Positions 11,633 through 21,541 of a DNA stretch of 64,000 nucleotides are shown in pieces. The stretch is from Casuarina equisetifolia (taxonomy: Eukaryota; Streptophyta; Magnoliopsida; Fagales; Casuarinaceae), in NCBI GenBank assembly GCA_028551475.1, contig CM052361.1:11973501-12037500 (forward strand), read 5' to 3'. Within the stretch, counting starts at the first letter, position 1. The number at the start of each line of letters is the position of its first letter. A model generated the notes under the pieces. It ran no database searches and had not been told where the DNA came from. It saw only the letters and a program-made list of their open reading frames with translations. Both the position numbers and the translations under genes were made by a program.

Positions 11633-12136
11633 TGTTGCAGTCCGTTTGGTTTCCCGCGACAGAATCAGAAAATAGAATACCGCCGAGAGCCTTAGATTGG
11701 GATCTCGTGATACGCCCAAGAGGTTGGACTGGAAAATCCCAATCCGTCCACTTGCCTCTCTGCTTCTTCTTCCCTATTGCTGCGGTTTAAGAAACAAAGC
11801 TCACATACACTCGTCTCTATATGAGGGAGACATCTCCATAAAACATTCCAGAGAATGCCTTTGATTGAAAATAGAAATTCGATACCCTCACAGCCCATTC
11901 CCGTTCCCTTTTACAACCTCTCGTGATTCTCTGTAACTGCCAGAGTAATCTTAGCCTTACATCTATTATTTAATTACAATGAACGGTTAGGACTCTTCCT
12001 TCTAAAGTGGCTACGTGTTATTAGCCACTTGCACCTTCTTCGTCACCCTTCTCTCCCTTCTCCAATGATTCTGCCACATCATTCAATCCCCTTGATAGTA
12101 GCATATTAGCACCCACGTCATCTCTCTCTTGTAACA
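11633..12136 (-). repeat. 504-bp LTR of nested element
   Basis: On the minus strand it begins TGTTACAAG at 12136 and ends CTGCAACA at 11633, with TGTT/AACA matching ends. A TATA-like CTCATATAGAG lies at about 11815-11825 on the minus strand. The PBS candidate starts just beyond the 3' edge. Only one copy of this LTR exists in the insertion. Confidence 0.75.
12111..12136. repeat. Right 26-bp terminal inverted repeat (LTR start)
   Basis: These are the first 26 bases of the minus-strand LTR. They are exactly inverted at 10533-10558. Confidence 0.88.
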
Positions 12137-12141
12137 GATAT
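12137..12141. repeat. Right target duplication GATAT of nested element
   Basis: Matches 10528-10532. The host pol frame continues from here with YPHFNREDTLVVKEGG. Confidence 0.88.
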
Positions 12142-12174
12142 CCACATTTCAATCGTGAGGACACGCTTGTTGTT

Positions 12175-12187
12175 AAGGAGGGAGGGA
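12175..12187 (+). other. Polypurine tract of host gypsy
   Basis: AAGGAGGGAGGGA sits at the end of pol and directly before the TG of the right LTR, the expected place for plus-strand priming. Confidence 0.8.
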
Positions 12188-12631
12188 TGCAACGTTCCTA
12201 GAAATAAGCTCTCAAGAGAAGTCATTGATGGGCAACAAATAAAGATGTTAAAACGTAATTGTTTCCCTCAAATTCAATAAACACAGTGAGTCATTTAACG
12301 GCTATTTGTTAAGTTTGTTAGTAGCCGTTGTTTCTGTTATGCATAACAGTTATGTCTATTATTGCTGTTAGTTAGTTATAGTCGTTGGAGTCAAATGGCT
12401 ATAAATAAGGGTCTAGATGGTCTCTGGAGGTAGGAATTGTTGTAAAGACTTAACAATGAGTCTGAGGTCTCGGGTTCCCTCTTGAGAAATCCCTTTTACT
12501 CCTTCAAATTGTAATCATAGGTCGCAAGGCCAAATCTGTTCAATACATTCTCGGTGACTTCTCGGTAGTGCCTTCCAAGGCCTTCACCCAGAGTTGTACC
12601 AAATCCGCTAGCCTTCCTCGTGATCGCTGCA
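12188..12631 (+). repeat. 444-bp right LTR of host gypsy
   Basis: Begins TGCAACG immediately after the purine tract and ends CGCTGCA, so the outer four bases TGCA are mutually inverted. It is followed by CGGAG, the same 5-mer found at 6604. A TATA box lies inside. No second copy of this LTR is present at the left end of the element. Confidence 0.75.
12400..12407 (+). promoter_or_regulatory. LTR TATA box
   Basis: TATAAATA within the right LTR is a plausible core promoter of the gypsy element. Transcription would start some 30 bp downstream. Activity is not implied, because the element is degenerate. Confidence 0.5.
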
Positions 12632-12636
12632 CGGAG
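12632..12636. repeat. Right target-site duplication CGGAG
   Basis: Directly follows the terminal CA of the right LTR and is identical to 6604-6608. Confidence 0.7.
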
Positions 12637-13430
12637 GTGACACTGCTTTGGAAGATTCTTTATATCCCTTTAAAACTCTAGAGAAGATAACTTACCGGTC
12701 GCTTAACAACTTTAATATATAATATTCACAGCCTGCAACTGGGTCATTTGCCGTCACGTAACATCTTCTGCGATCAAAAATAGAAATATTTGTAGCTAAC
12801 GTTGCAATAAAAGAAGCCTATGATGTTGACAGTTTACCCATCTATCTTTACTTTTCGTGCATTTCAAAGTTCAAATAAATAAAGAATTGAAAAAATTATT
12901 CATGATAACATCAGTGAATTTATAAACAAACATATAGTCCTTCTTTATTAGGTTGTCATATACTTGATATCATATACAAAAATAAAGATGTGTTGCTGTC
13001 ATAAAACTTACAACAACCCACGTCAGTTAGCATAAGAGCACCACGTCAACAAAGGTGCCATGTCAACGTCTCCTTTCCATCGCCCACAAGAAGAACCCAA
13101 TCTTTGCCAATGCACATTAGGCCGAATAGTTTCCAGTTTGGTTAGAAACGAAACACCAGATGGCTTTGCATGGGCTAAAAAAGAATGTGAGTGGTATTTT
13201 AAAAATAATAAAAGTAATTATTAATATTATAATTGTGCTATAAAGAGAAATAATGAGGTAAATCTTGAGTGATACTATGATTTAGTATTATGCTTGAACA
13301 TAATATTAAACATGGAAATGTTTATTTGTTCCCCTGTTCTTCTAATATTTCTAAATTTCAAAACATATATTGACTTGCATGGGCTAGGGGACAAATTTCT
13401 CTTTCATACGAAGCCTAACCCTTGAGCACA

Positions 13431-13450
13431 GCCCAGCCCAGCCCAGCCCA
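13431..13450. repeat. GCCCA pentanucleotide microsatellite
   Basis: Four perfect GCCCA units in tandem, with partial units on both sides. Confidence 0.85.
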
Positions 13451-14183
13451 GCTCAAATGACCTCTCATTAAGCGATACTATGCATTTTGATGAGAGAAAA
13501 ATGGTCCAAAAATTTCAACTTTAATCTAAAGATTAGATATCAAATGTTCGTGTTCAAATTGACGAAATCCTAGGGTGCCAAAAGTTGAAAATTTTCTATT
13601 CTACATGAGAAACGGCTACTATTGAACACTATTTGATATGTGCTCCTTCTCGTGGGTTTGTTTTGCTCATACACATCACATCATAAGCAAGGGCCGTGTA
13701 AAGTACAAATGTTGTTAAGCTTGCATTGAATAAATACTTGAGGATTTTTATTATTATATGTTCTACGCTTTGTTGATATAATCGTATCTGAACATATTTA
13801 TGAATTTCCTTTGTGCAGTAACTTTGTATTGATGAACATTTATATACCACCAAGTGAAAGCAAGTGATCAAATCTTTGATTTGCTGATATGATATATCAT
13901 TAGAACTATTGCTTGGCCTATTTATACTAATTCATTGTAATGACCTTGTGAGGGAAGTGTACTCGAACCATTATAACATGTGTTGGCAAGTGCCGTGCAC
14001 TTGTATCCGTTGTGGGGCAATTATTTCTGTGATCTTTCTTTCTCACTCAAGGCAATAAAGGGCTTTCACTTTTTCACTTTTCAATTTCCCTAGAAAATCA
14101 TGGCTTACTCAATAGCCCATATGAATCTAGCGACTATCGGTACGCGTCACGACAACATCCAAAATTCACCCTTAAGCCAGGCG

Positions 14184-14220
14184 GGCGGGGGGGTGGGGGG
14201 GGAGGGGGGGCGGGCCGCGG
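14184..14220 (+). repeat. G-rich tract, quadruplex-capable
   Basis: Runs of three to eight G separated by single C, T or A bases occur on the plus strand, followed by GGGCCGCGGG. Four or more G-runs with one-base loops meet the usual pattern for a G-quadruplex. The surrounding DNA is AT-rich, so the tract is a sharp compositional outlier. Confidence 0.7.
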
Positions 14221-14241
14221 GCAAGGAGGAGGACGTAGTAA

Positions 14242-14283
14242 TGGCGACTCAATTAAAGCCAGTGGCGACTCAATTAAAGCGAA
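14242..14283. repeat. Two tandem copies of a 21-bp motif
   Basis: The motif starts TGGCGACTCAATTAAAGC and is repeated at an offset of 21 bp, the first 18 bases being identical. It lies just downstream of the G-rich tract. Confidence 0.8.
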
Positions 14284-15871
14284 CAGCACCTTACATAGGT
14301 TGGGCGGTCCTTATTTAGATTTTTTTTATTAGAGCAACTTTATTGTTCATACTTTCCATCATGAAAAGATTATTGATCTAATTTAATCACACAAATAAGG
14401 TAGTTTAAAAAATTAGATCAATACATTAAATTAATTTAATCCTCCCCTTTTTAGGTTCCTAATTAGTTCTTAAAACCTCTTAATTAATTTGATGTTAAAG
14501 ACACATTCTTTATGATCATCTTGTTAAGGAAGTATAATGAAATAACCACCAAACTTTATTAACTCAACAAGACCTTGTCTTGTATGACACCTACATTGAT
14601 CTTTTTAAGGTTCAAGTGAGTGGACTCCACTCATGTAGTATCAACAACTAAGCACGTTCCTCCAAACTTTGGGCTTAGCCACTTCCATTGCCAATTCTTT
14701 TCTTTTCTTAAACCAGTATGACCAGATTAGCTTGTTCCTAGTGGTTTACAATGATATTATCTAAAGATATTCACCTAGGGCAACATTGTTAGCATTGGTT
14801 GACATGCTCCAACATGAATTTGCAATTGAAGACCTTAGACCTTTTTAATAATTAAGAATTGAATTACAACTTACCCTTTGCAGTATAGTTCGCATTAAGA
14901 TAAATTTGCATTGGATATCCTTGCCCATGCCAAAATGTTAATGCTCATTCTATACCCACCTTTTCCACCATGGACCTAATCCTTCTTCCACTCATTATGA
15001 TGAGTTGTTCTCAAATTCCATACTTCATCGCAATATTGCTAGATTTTTGCAATATCTCACCATCATAGTGTGTTGACATGCATGTTCCAATAGTAACACA
15101 TCATTAGTCTACCAAGTGAATACTTCACTTCTTTATTGGCACCCTTTACTATGAAATCTTATTTGCAAAAAATCTCTCCTTCCAACTTCACACCTTTTCT
15201 AGCACTAGATGGATTAACGACAAAGATTAAAGATGAGTAGGTTTTATATTTTTTTTTAGCCTAACCTCATCTCATGGTATATTCTAAAAATTAGTTTATT
15301 GTTGTCCACTCTAGCATATAAATACAAATATTTTACTAATACCATTTCTAAACTCATATAGATGAAGGCCCCAATTAAGGATACCCACATACCTTCTCCA
15401 GGGACTCTCATTCTTTGGTGCAATTTAATATATCAACTATTTATTTCAGCAGAAATTTATCTTCCATGCATGGACTAAATATGTAAAAATTGATTATCAT
15501 TTTATTCATAAAAGGGTTGCTTTAAATCAGCTTCATGTGCAATATATTTCTTTCATGGATCAACTTAACTTCACTTTAGCTTTAAAGGATATTATTTAAA
15601 TTCATGTCAAGAACGTCATGTTGGCCCTTTCCTTCCTAATGCTGGACCGAATCTTTCTCAATGCATACAAGAACAACTCCCTAATCTTCCTTAACACAAG
15701 TGGGAATGGCTTGAGCAAATTGGCATCTCACATAGGTTGACAATTTCTCATTTAGTCAGAAGTGAAAACACAAACGATGTCTAACTACATTAGGATTTAC
15801 AAAACTTTGCTTTTGACCTAGTTAAGATGGTTAACTGTTTCAACTTAGTCAAGCCCGCATCCTGACCCAAT

Positions 15872-15917
15872 TGGCCAATTGGCAACTCTTTCTCACTAAG
15901 AGCTCGAGTTCAAACTC
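15872..15917 (+). other. Possible tRNA-like (SINE) A and B boxes
   Basis: TGGCCAATTGG (15872-15882) resembles an RNA polymerase III A box, and AGTTCAAACTC (15907-15917) resembles a B box. Spacing is shorter than in most tRNA-derived SINEs, and no 3' tail or target duplication is seen, so this is only a weak candidate. Confidence 0.2.
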
Positions 15918-15975
15918 TTTAGTCATTCCAACAGTCCTACCTTTGCTAATGATGGCAACAATCATGTAATATTAT

Positions 15976-16207
15976 TATAAGAAAGGGAAAATGTAGGAAA
16001 GGTAAGGGAAATAAGCCAATGAGAGCGTGTGAATAATGTTATATCTTGATATGTTCAAATATACATGTAGCAATCTACATTTATAGACTTATAGTCCTAA
16101 TCTAAGAAAGGAATGTAATCAATACATTCAATACAAGAAGAACATTCATCAAATAATTCTAACATTAATTTTGGAACACATTCATCATTGCCTTACATTT
16201 ATCAACA
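15976..16207 (-). repeat. Copia 3' LTR (left copy)
   Basis: Aligns with 26685-26899 over most of its length, for example the shared run ATAAGCCAATGA and the end ATCAACA. The outer left base pair is TA where the right copy has TG. The left boundary is approximate. Confidence 0.72.
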
Positions 16208-16350
16208 ATCCTTTTAAGTCAAAGTTTGAATAAATCAAATACTCCAAGTTTGGACAAAAGGTGCTAATGTTGTTTGTTGCATAAGGCTTTTGTCAACAAA
16301 TCCATTGATTGCTCCTTGGTAGATATGTGACGAGTCGTAATAACACATTG

Positions 16351-19300
16351 CTAAAGTTTTGCTCTCACATAATAACATTTTACCTCAATGTGCTTTGTAT
16401 GCTCATGGAATATTGAATTTGCTACTATCTTTTTCATAACCTTGTTGTCATAAAAAATCAAACCTGGACGTCGTATATAAAAACCAAAATCTTTAAACAA
16501 ATCGATGATCCATACTATCTCGCATGAGATAACTTGCATAGTTATGTATTCTACTTTTGCTAATAAAAAGGAGACAATGGGTTGCTTTTTTTAGCACTGG
16601 GATATCAAAGAATCTCCAAGCATAATATAGAAACTAATTATAAATCTCATTGTCATGGGACAAGTGGTGTAATCCAAGTCACAAAAAATTACTTCTAATT
16701 CAAACTTTGATGAAGATGGAAACATGAGACCAAGACTTGGAAATTTTTTTAAGTATTTAATTACCTTCATTTCTACTTCCACATGTGACTATATTAAAAC
16801 ATGAATGAATTGACTAAAAAACTGAATTGAGAAAGTGATGTCAAGTATAGTGAAAGACAATTAAATTAATTTGCCAACTAGCCTTTGATATGCAAAAGGA
16901 TCTTGGAGTGGTAGATCATCTACCTCTTCTTTAGGACCAACATCATATTCTACACTTGTAAACTTCTTGTTTTGTTCCATTAGAATAATATATGGTTTAA
17001 AACTTGTAAATCATATTTATGATATTAGATCTAACATATACTTTTGCTAGATCAATGATATCTTTCTAGGGATTGGGTAATATCAATGCTTAAAAAGAAC
17101 TTTAACTGACTAAGAAATTTCATGAAGATACTATTTGAGATTTGAGATGGCAACTTGACTATTTCCTATAATTAGTATGCCATAAACATCAATAAAAAAT
17201 GCTAAAAATAATTACCCTGAATCTTGGTAAATAAGAAGCAGTCCTGGTAAGACTGATGAAAACCATACCGATTAGGGCTTTAGTAAATGTAGCATTCCAC
17301 TAATGAGATATTTACTTCAACCTATACAAGAATTTGCATAGTCAACATACTAATATGCTCCCCCAAGTGTGAAATCCAAAAGGAAGCTCCATATATACCT
17401 TTTCAAAAGTATCACCATGAAGCAAGCCGTTTTGGACAATCATTTGAAAGAAAGGCCAATTATGAACGAGGATAATAGTGATAATAGGATGGACAATGAC
17501 ATTTTCACTATGGGAGAGAAGGTATCCTAGTAATTAATTCCTTCTCATCGACTTTGACAACTAACTTGGCTTTATAATGCTCAACATTGTCATCAACATG
17601 ATACTTCATGTTATAGACCTATTTGAATCTAATAGGACAACAACTAAGGGATAAAAGAACTACATCCCAAGTATGATTGGCTTCAAGGGTATCGATTTCA
17701 TTGTCTATGACAATATTAGGATCATTAACAACTTTAGGGTAAGTGGAAGGTTCATCGATAACTGAGATGAAAGCAATGAAATGTTGATAATGAGAGTAGC
17801 TTGGTTAAGAGAGATATAATTAGAAATGGGGTAGAAAGAGATAATTAAAGAGTTAGGTATGATGGGACATAGGTAGTTCGACATCCTTATTGGTGATCAA
17901 TTGACGCAATTGGAATGGCAAAGGGAAATGTCCAAGTTGTTGTTAGGTGTGGGGTGAGGGTTAGGTTCAAATGCAAGTATAAGTTTAAATGTAGAGGGTG
18001 GAAGTTCAAGGGATGGGGTGTTTGAGACATTAGGGATATTGACTAATTTAAATATTGTATAAAAGGTGGTAGGAAGGTTGGGAATGTCAAAGGGTAATAA
18101 TGATGAGGTGTGGGTGTCATCAAATGTAGATTTAAAGTTAATAAGGTGGTCAAGTTGTCCAAAGATGAAATGGAAGATGTAGAAGAAAAAGGAAACATAA
18201 ACTTTTGAAAAAGGACATCTTGACTCACAAAGAATTGTTTTGACGTTGGATCATTTAAGTGGAAACCTTTTTGAAAAAAAGGATAACCTATGGAAATACA
18301 AGGAGTAGCCCAAGGATTGAATTTATCAAGAGCACCTAAAGCGGTAGCATAACAACAATACCTAAAAACTAGAAAATGATCAATAATAGGTAGTTTCCCA
18401 AATAGTTTTTAAAAAAGGCTAATACCATGAATAGAAGAAGATGGAAAATGATTGATGATGTAAGTGGTAGTTAAAAGACATTGACCCCCATAATAGGGAA
18501 AGAATATGAGCCTAAAACATAAAAGCTTGAGTCATATCTAGTAAATGACGATACTTGCATTCAACCACACTATTTTGTTATGGAGTGTGAATGTAAGAGG
18601 TCTCATGAATAATCCCATTTATGGACAAAAAAAGTAACAAGTAGATGAGAAAAAATTGGTACCATTGTTAGAACATATGCATCTAACAGTAGTGCCAAAT
18701 TGATTTTGAATCATAGAGATAAAATCTTGAATTTTGGGAAATAGTTTTTTTTTAAATGAAGTAAAAAAGTCCAAATAGCATGTGACAAATTATCTATAAG
18801 AGTTAAAAAATAATGTGCATCATCATAGGTGGATGTCTTGTGAAGGCCTTAAATGTTCATATGGATTAATTCAAATAGAAATGTGGTGGTGTTGTGGCTT
18901 GAAGGAAAAGCAACACACATTTGCTTGGTTAAAGGGCATATTGGGCATAAAAAAAGTAGGACAAGTAATGGATTTGTTTTGTGTGGAATAATATTTTAAC
19001 GAAGAATGTCCAAATTATCGGTGCCAAAGAACATAATTCTTATTATTAATAAAAATGGAATTACAAAGAGAATATTGTTTTGGAATACAAAAAGTATTGC
19101 TTATTAAATTTAAATAACTTTAAAAAACTAAATAAAAACTAGTTGAAATGTAAAAGCATAAAAAATATAAGTCTGGATTAGACTTTTGTAGCCCAACTAG
19201 GGCTTTAGTCATACAGTCCTAAAAGACACAAAAATCATTGAAAAAATGACTATATAATTATTATCATGAGTTAGCTTTTGAATAAATAATAAATTATGTC

Positions 19301-20830
19301 TAAAATGTGGAGTATATAAAACGTATGTGAGACACAAAGCAGGGTAGGGTTGATAATGACTAATATGAGTGACAGAGCTATTAGATTTATCAGGTAGTGT
19401 GATCAAAATGGATGATACACATGAAAAAAATGAATTAAGAATATTTAAATTGCAAGTGATATGATCACTTACCCATGAGTCAATAATCCAAGTAGATGAA
19501 ATTGATTAGGAAGGCAAAGGTATAATTGAGAAATTGGCAGAAGGATAAGAGAGGCTTATTTGATTGATGAGGTTGACAAGCTTATGTTATTAATCCATGG
19601 TGAGAGTAAGACTAATGGGTCCATTGTAAGTATTTCCATGAGTGGGAGGCATATAGCCTAATACACATGCATTAAAGTGAGGAGATTGAGATGGGTTACC
19701 ATAAGACTAAGGCCTATGGTAGGGTCCACTATAAAAGGTTGAAGGGTCTTATAGTTGAGATGTTGCTAAGCTCTAAAAGCAAGAGTGACCTACCCTTCGG
19801 CAGCAACATTATGGGCAAAAAGTCATTGCTTTTAGAATTCCTTTTGGACCACCTTTGTGCTTAGGCTTCCAACTTGGTGGGTAACTCATAAGAAGAATGC
19901 AAACCTCTTAGAATGACCTAGTTTCTTATAGTGGTTATAAAAAGGTCCATTACTAGATAGCTTGTGAGAAGCAGACCCACCTAGCTCATTCTTGTGGGAA
20001 GAGTGCTAGGCCAAATCTAACTACTAGCCACTAGGCTCGCATGGGTGGTTATGCAAATTAAGAGGCAATGTGTGCAACTTTTATTTGGTGAAAGTTGAAT
20101 GGTCGTTAGTGAAGGTAGCATTAATGGACATCTTAGTTTACCATGACATAAGCACACTCTAAAATGAGAAGAGTTTCACAAGAAAAGATGCTTGACCAAA
20201 GTTGTATGAAATCCTTTGAAAGTATTAAGGCAAAATTTTAGCACATGGTCTTCTTGGTCCCTTTCTCATAGTTGATCATTCACGTTGTAGGTGCATTTAT
20301 TGCAACTGCATTAAATTGCAAGTTCTTAACAGACTAGTCCTTTCTAGAGGTCCTATATCAAACATAGAAATTGGTGAGTTCATTCTCAATAGTGCCAACG
20401 GGAAGCCTAAGGTCGGATATAGCTTGTTTCAAGCCAAACTTTTAGGTTCCTTAGAACTTTTTGAAGTTATCTTGGAAAATTGTCCAAATCTCATTGACAC
20501 TGGGTGTGTAAGTGATAAGGTTTTTGAGGCTTGGGTGGATAGAATGGACCAAGGAAGTCTTCACAACCACTTGAGCTTGGTCCCATTTCTCCATTATGTC
20601 AAGGTCATTGGTCGATTGTTTTAGATTGTCAAGCTTGTGGGCATGAAAGGCATATGGTGTGAATTTGTTCATTCAAAATATGCCAAAATTAAGAAATGTT
20701 GTAGGGTTTGATGGTAGAAAGGTGGTAGGGGTCACAAGCAACAAAGGATACATAAAGAACAATGCTTACAAAGGTCTTAATGAAGGAATTAGGGTTGGTA
20801 CCCATCGTTTTTGAATTTGGGCATCAAGGA
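16351..20830 (-). pseudogene. Copia gag-pol relic
   Basis: Recognisable minus-strand pieces: an RNase H end with FHEHTKHIEVKCYYVR (16351-16539), RNase H and preceding RT tail with VIKYLKKFPSLGLMF and LGDSLIS (16591-16782), a pre-integrase segment with LPDKSNSSVTHI and YTPHFRHNLLFIQKL (19209-19406), and a gag segment with EKWDQAQVVVKTSLVHSI (20451-20672). Between them many stops and indels have erased the frame. No product is expected. Confidence 0.78.
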
Positions 20831-20892
20831 AAAATTTGAAAATCTTGGGTGCAATAGGAGTAAAACTACAAAATTAAGAAAATATGTCTAAG

Positions 20893-21528
20893 TGTAATAG
20901 ACTTAAAAGGAAATCCATCTGATACTCGGTTCCTTGCTTAAAACTGAGTCAACCTTTAACTAAGATCACCCCAAAAGACTAACTTCAAGGAGAAAATTAG
21001 GAAAGCTGAAGAATAAAAGGAGTGTTGAGAATAGGAAGAGTTCAGGTGAATTGAATGAGAAGGGAACTTAAAGGTTTCCTTTATAGAGGTGTTTACCTTT
21101 TCTTAAGAATTCAATGTCACATTGATCACACATTTATGATACATAAAATTTGAACTAGGTTCATTCAATCGAGACACTTATAATTCTTAATTGTAGACAT
21201 TTACATTAACATTAATGTTATAGTTATAAATATAAGATCATAATAGTAATCTTATTCAATATTATGGTTGTTACAATCATAAGTAATCAAGTAACATTTC
21301 CCTCATTGAAGAGATTCGTTGCATTCTAAAAACATTCAAACACAAAGAATAAAAAAGAAATTACAATAGGCACCATTCAAGTGGATGACCTAACAACAAG
21401 AAAACCTAGGCGTGTTGGACTTGTACTCACCAGCTCAATCCATTGGCTTATACTTCTAGTCTAACACATAAAAGTTTGACTCGTATTTGCTTAGCCAACT
21501 TGTCAGCCTATATTACCAATATGAAACA
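20893..21528 (-). repeat. Gypsy 3' LTR (left copy)
   Basis: 636 bp, TG...CA on the plus strand. Clearly similar to 25917-26533 throughout, with many substitutions, so the insertion is old. Confidence 0.8.
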
Positions 21529-21541
21529 TTCTCCTTTACCT
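21529..21541 (-). other. Polypurine tract of nested gypsy
   Basis: The minus strand reads AGGTAAAGGAGAA directly before the TG of the 3' LTR. Confidence 0.65.

Larger units (their letters stand above)
10533..12136 (-). mobile_element. Truncated gypsy insertion with LTR-start sequence at both ends
   Basis: This 1604-bp insertion interrupts the host gypsy pol and is flanked by a perfect GATAT duplication. On the minus strand it reads: 504-bp LTR (12136 down to 11633), candidate PBS, gag, zinc knuckle, and the first codons of the protease region, after which it stops. The last 26 bp (10558-10533) are not LTR end sequence but an inverted copy of the first 26 bp of the LTR. Both integrated termini are therefore the U3 start, so the element looks like a transposon with terminal inverted repeats although its body is retroviral-type. 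There is no second LTR, no polymerase and no purine tract. The clean duplication implies integrase joined both ends. Structure is directly visible; the mechanism is inferred. Confidence 0.85.
6604..12636 (+). mobile_element. Composite Ty3/gypsy insertion with CGGAG target duplication
   Basis: The insertion body is 6609-12631. It is flanked by the identical 5-mer CGGAG at 6604-6608 and 12632-12636, and has TG at the left edge and CA at the right edge. Reading rightward it contains a miniature LTR-PBS-spacer-LTR-PBS unit (6609-6953), the last part of a gag zinc knuckle, a degenerate pol (protease, reverse transcriptase, RNase H, integrase, chromodomain-type tail), a 1.6-kb nested insertion (10533-12136), the end of pol, a purine tract and a 444-bp right LTR. 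The left 78-bp LTR is not a copy of the right LTR; only about the first 20 bases look related (about 13-14 identities). An intact gypsy element should have near-identical LTRs, so this is a chimeric cDNA or a rearranged locus. Pol is riddled with stops, so the copy is dead. Family level is sure; the chimeric interpretation is inferred. Confidence 0.8.
12637..15975. other. Gene-free region between retroelements
   Basis: No ORF here resembles a known protein. The stretch contains a GCCCA microsatellite (13431-13450), a very G-rich tract (14184-14220), a doubled 21-bp motif (14242-14283) and a weak tRNA-like A/B box pair (15872-15917). The AT-rich part from 14300 to 15970 may be old transposon debris, but no domain or terminal repeat could be identified. 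Confidence 0.5.

Noticed and set aside
10533..12136. Considered as a DNA transposon because of 26-bp terminal inverted repeats
   Set aside because: The body is an LTR, a PBS candidate and gypsy gag; no transposase is present and the inverted repeat equals the LTR start.
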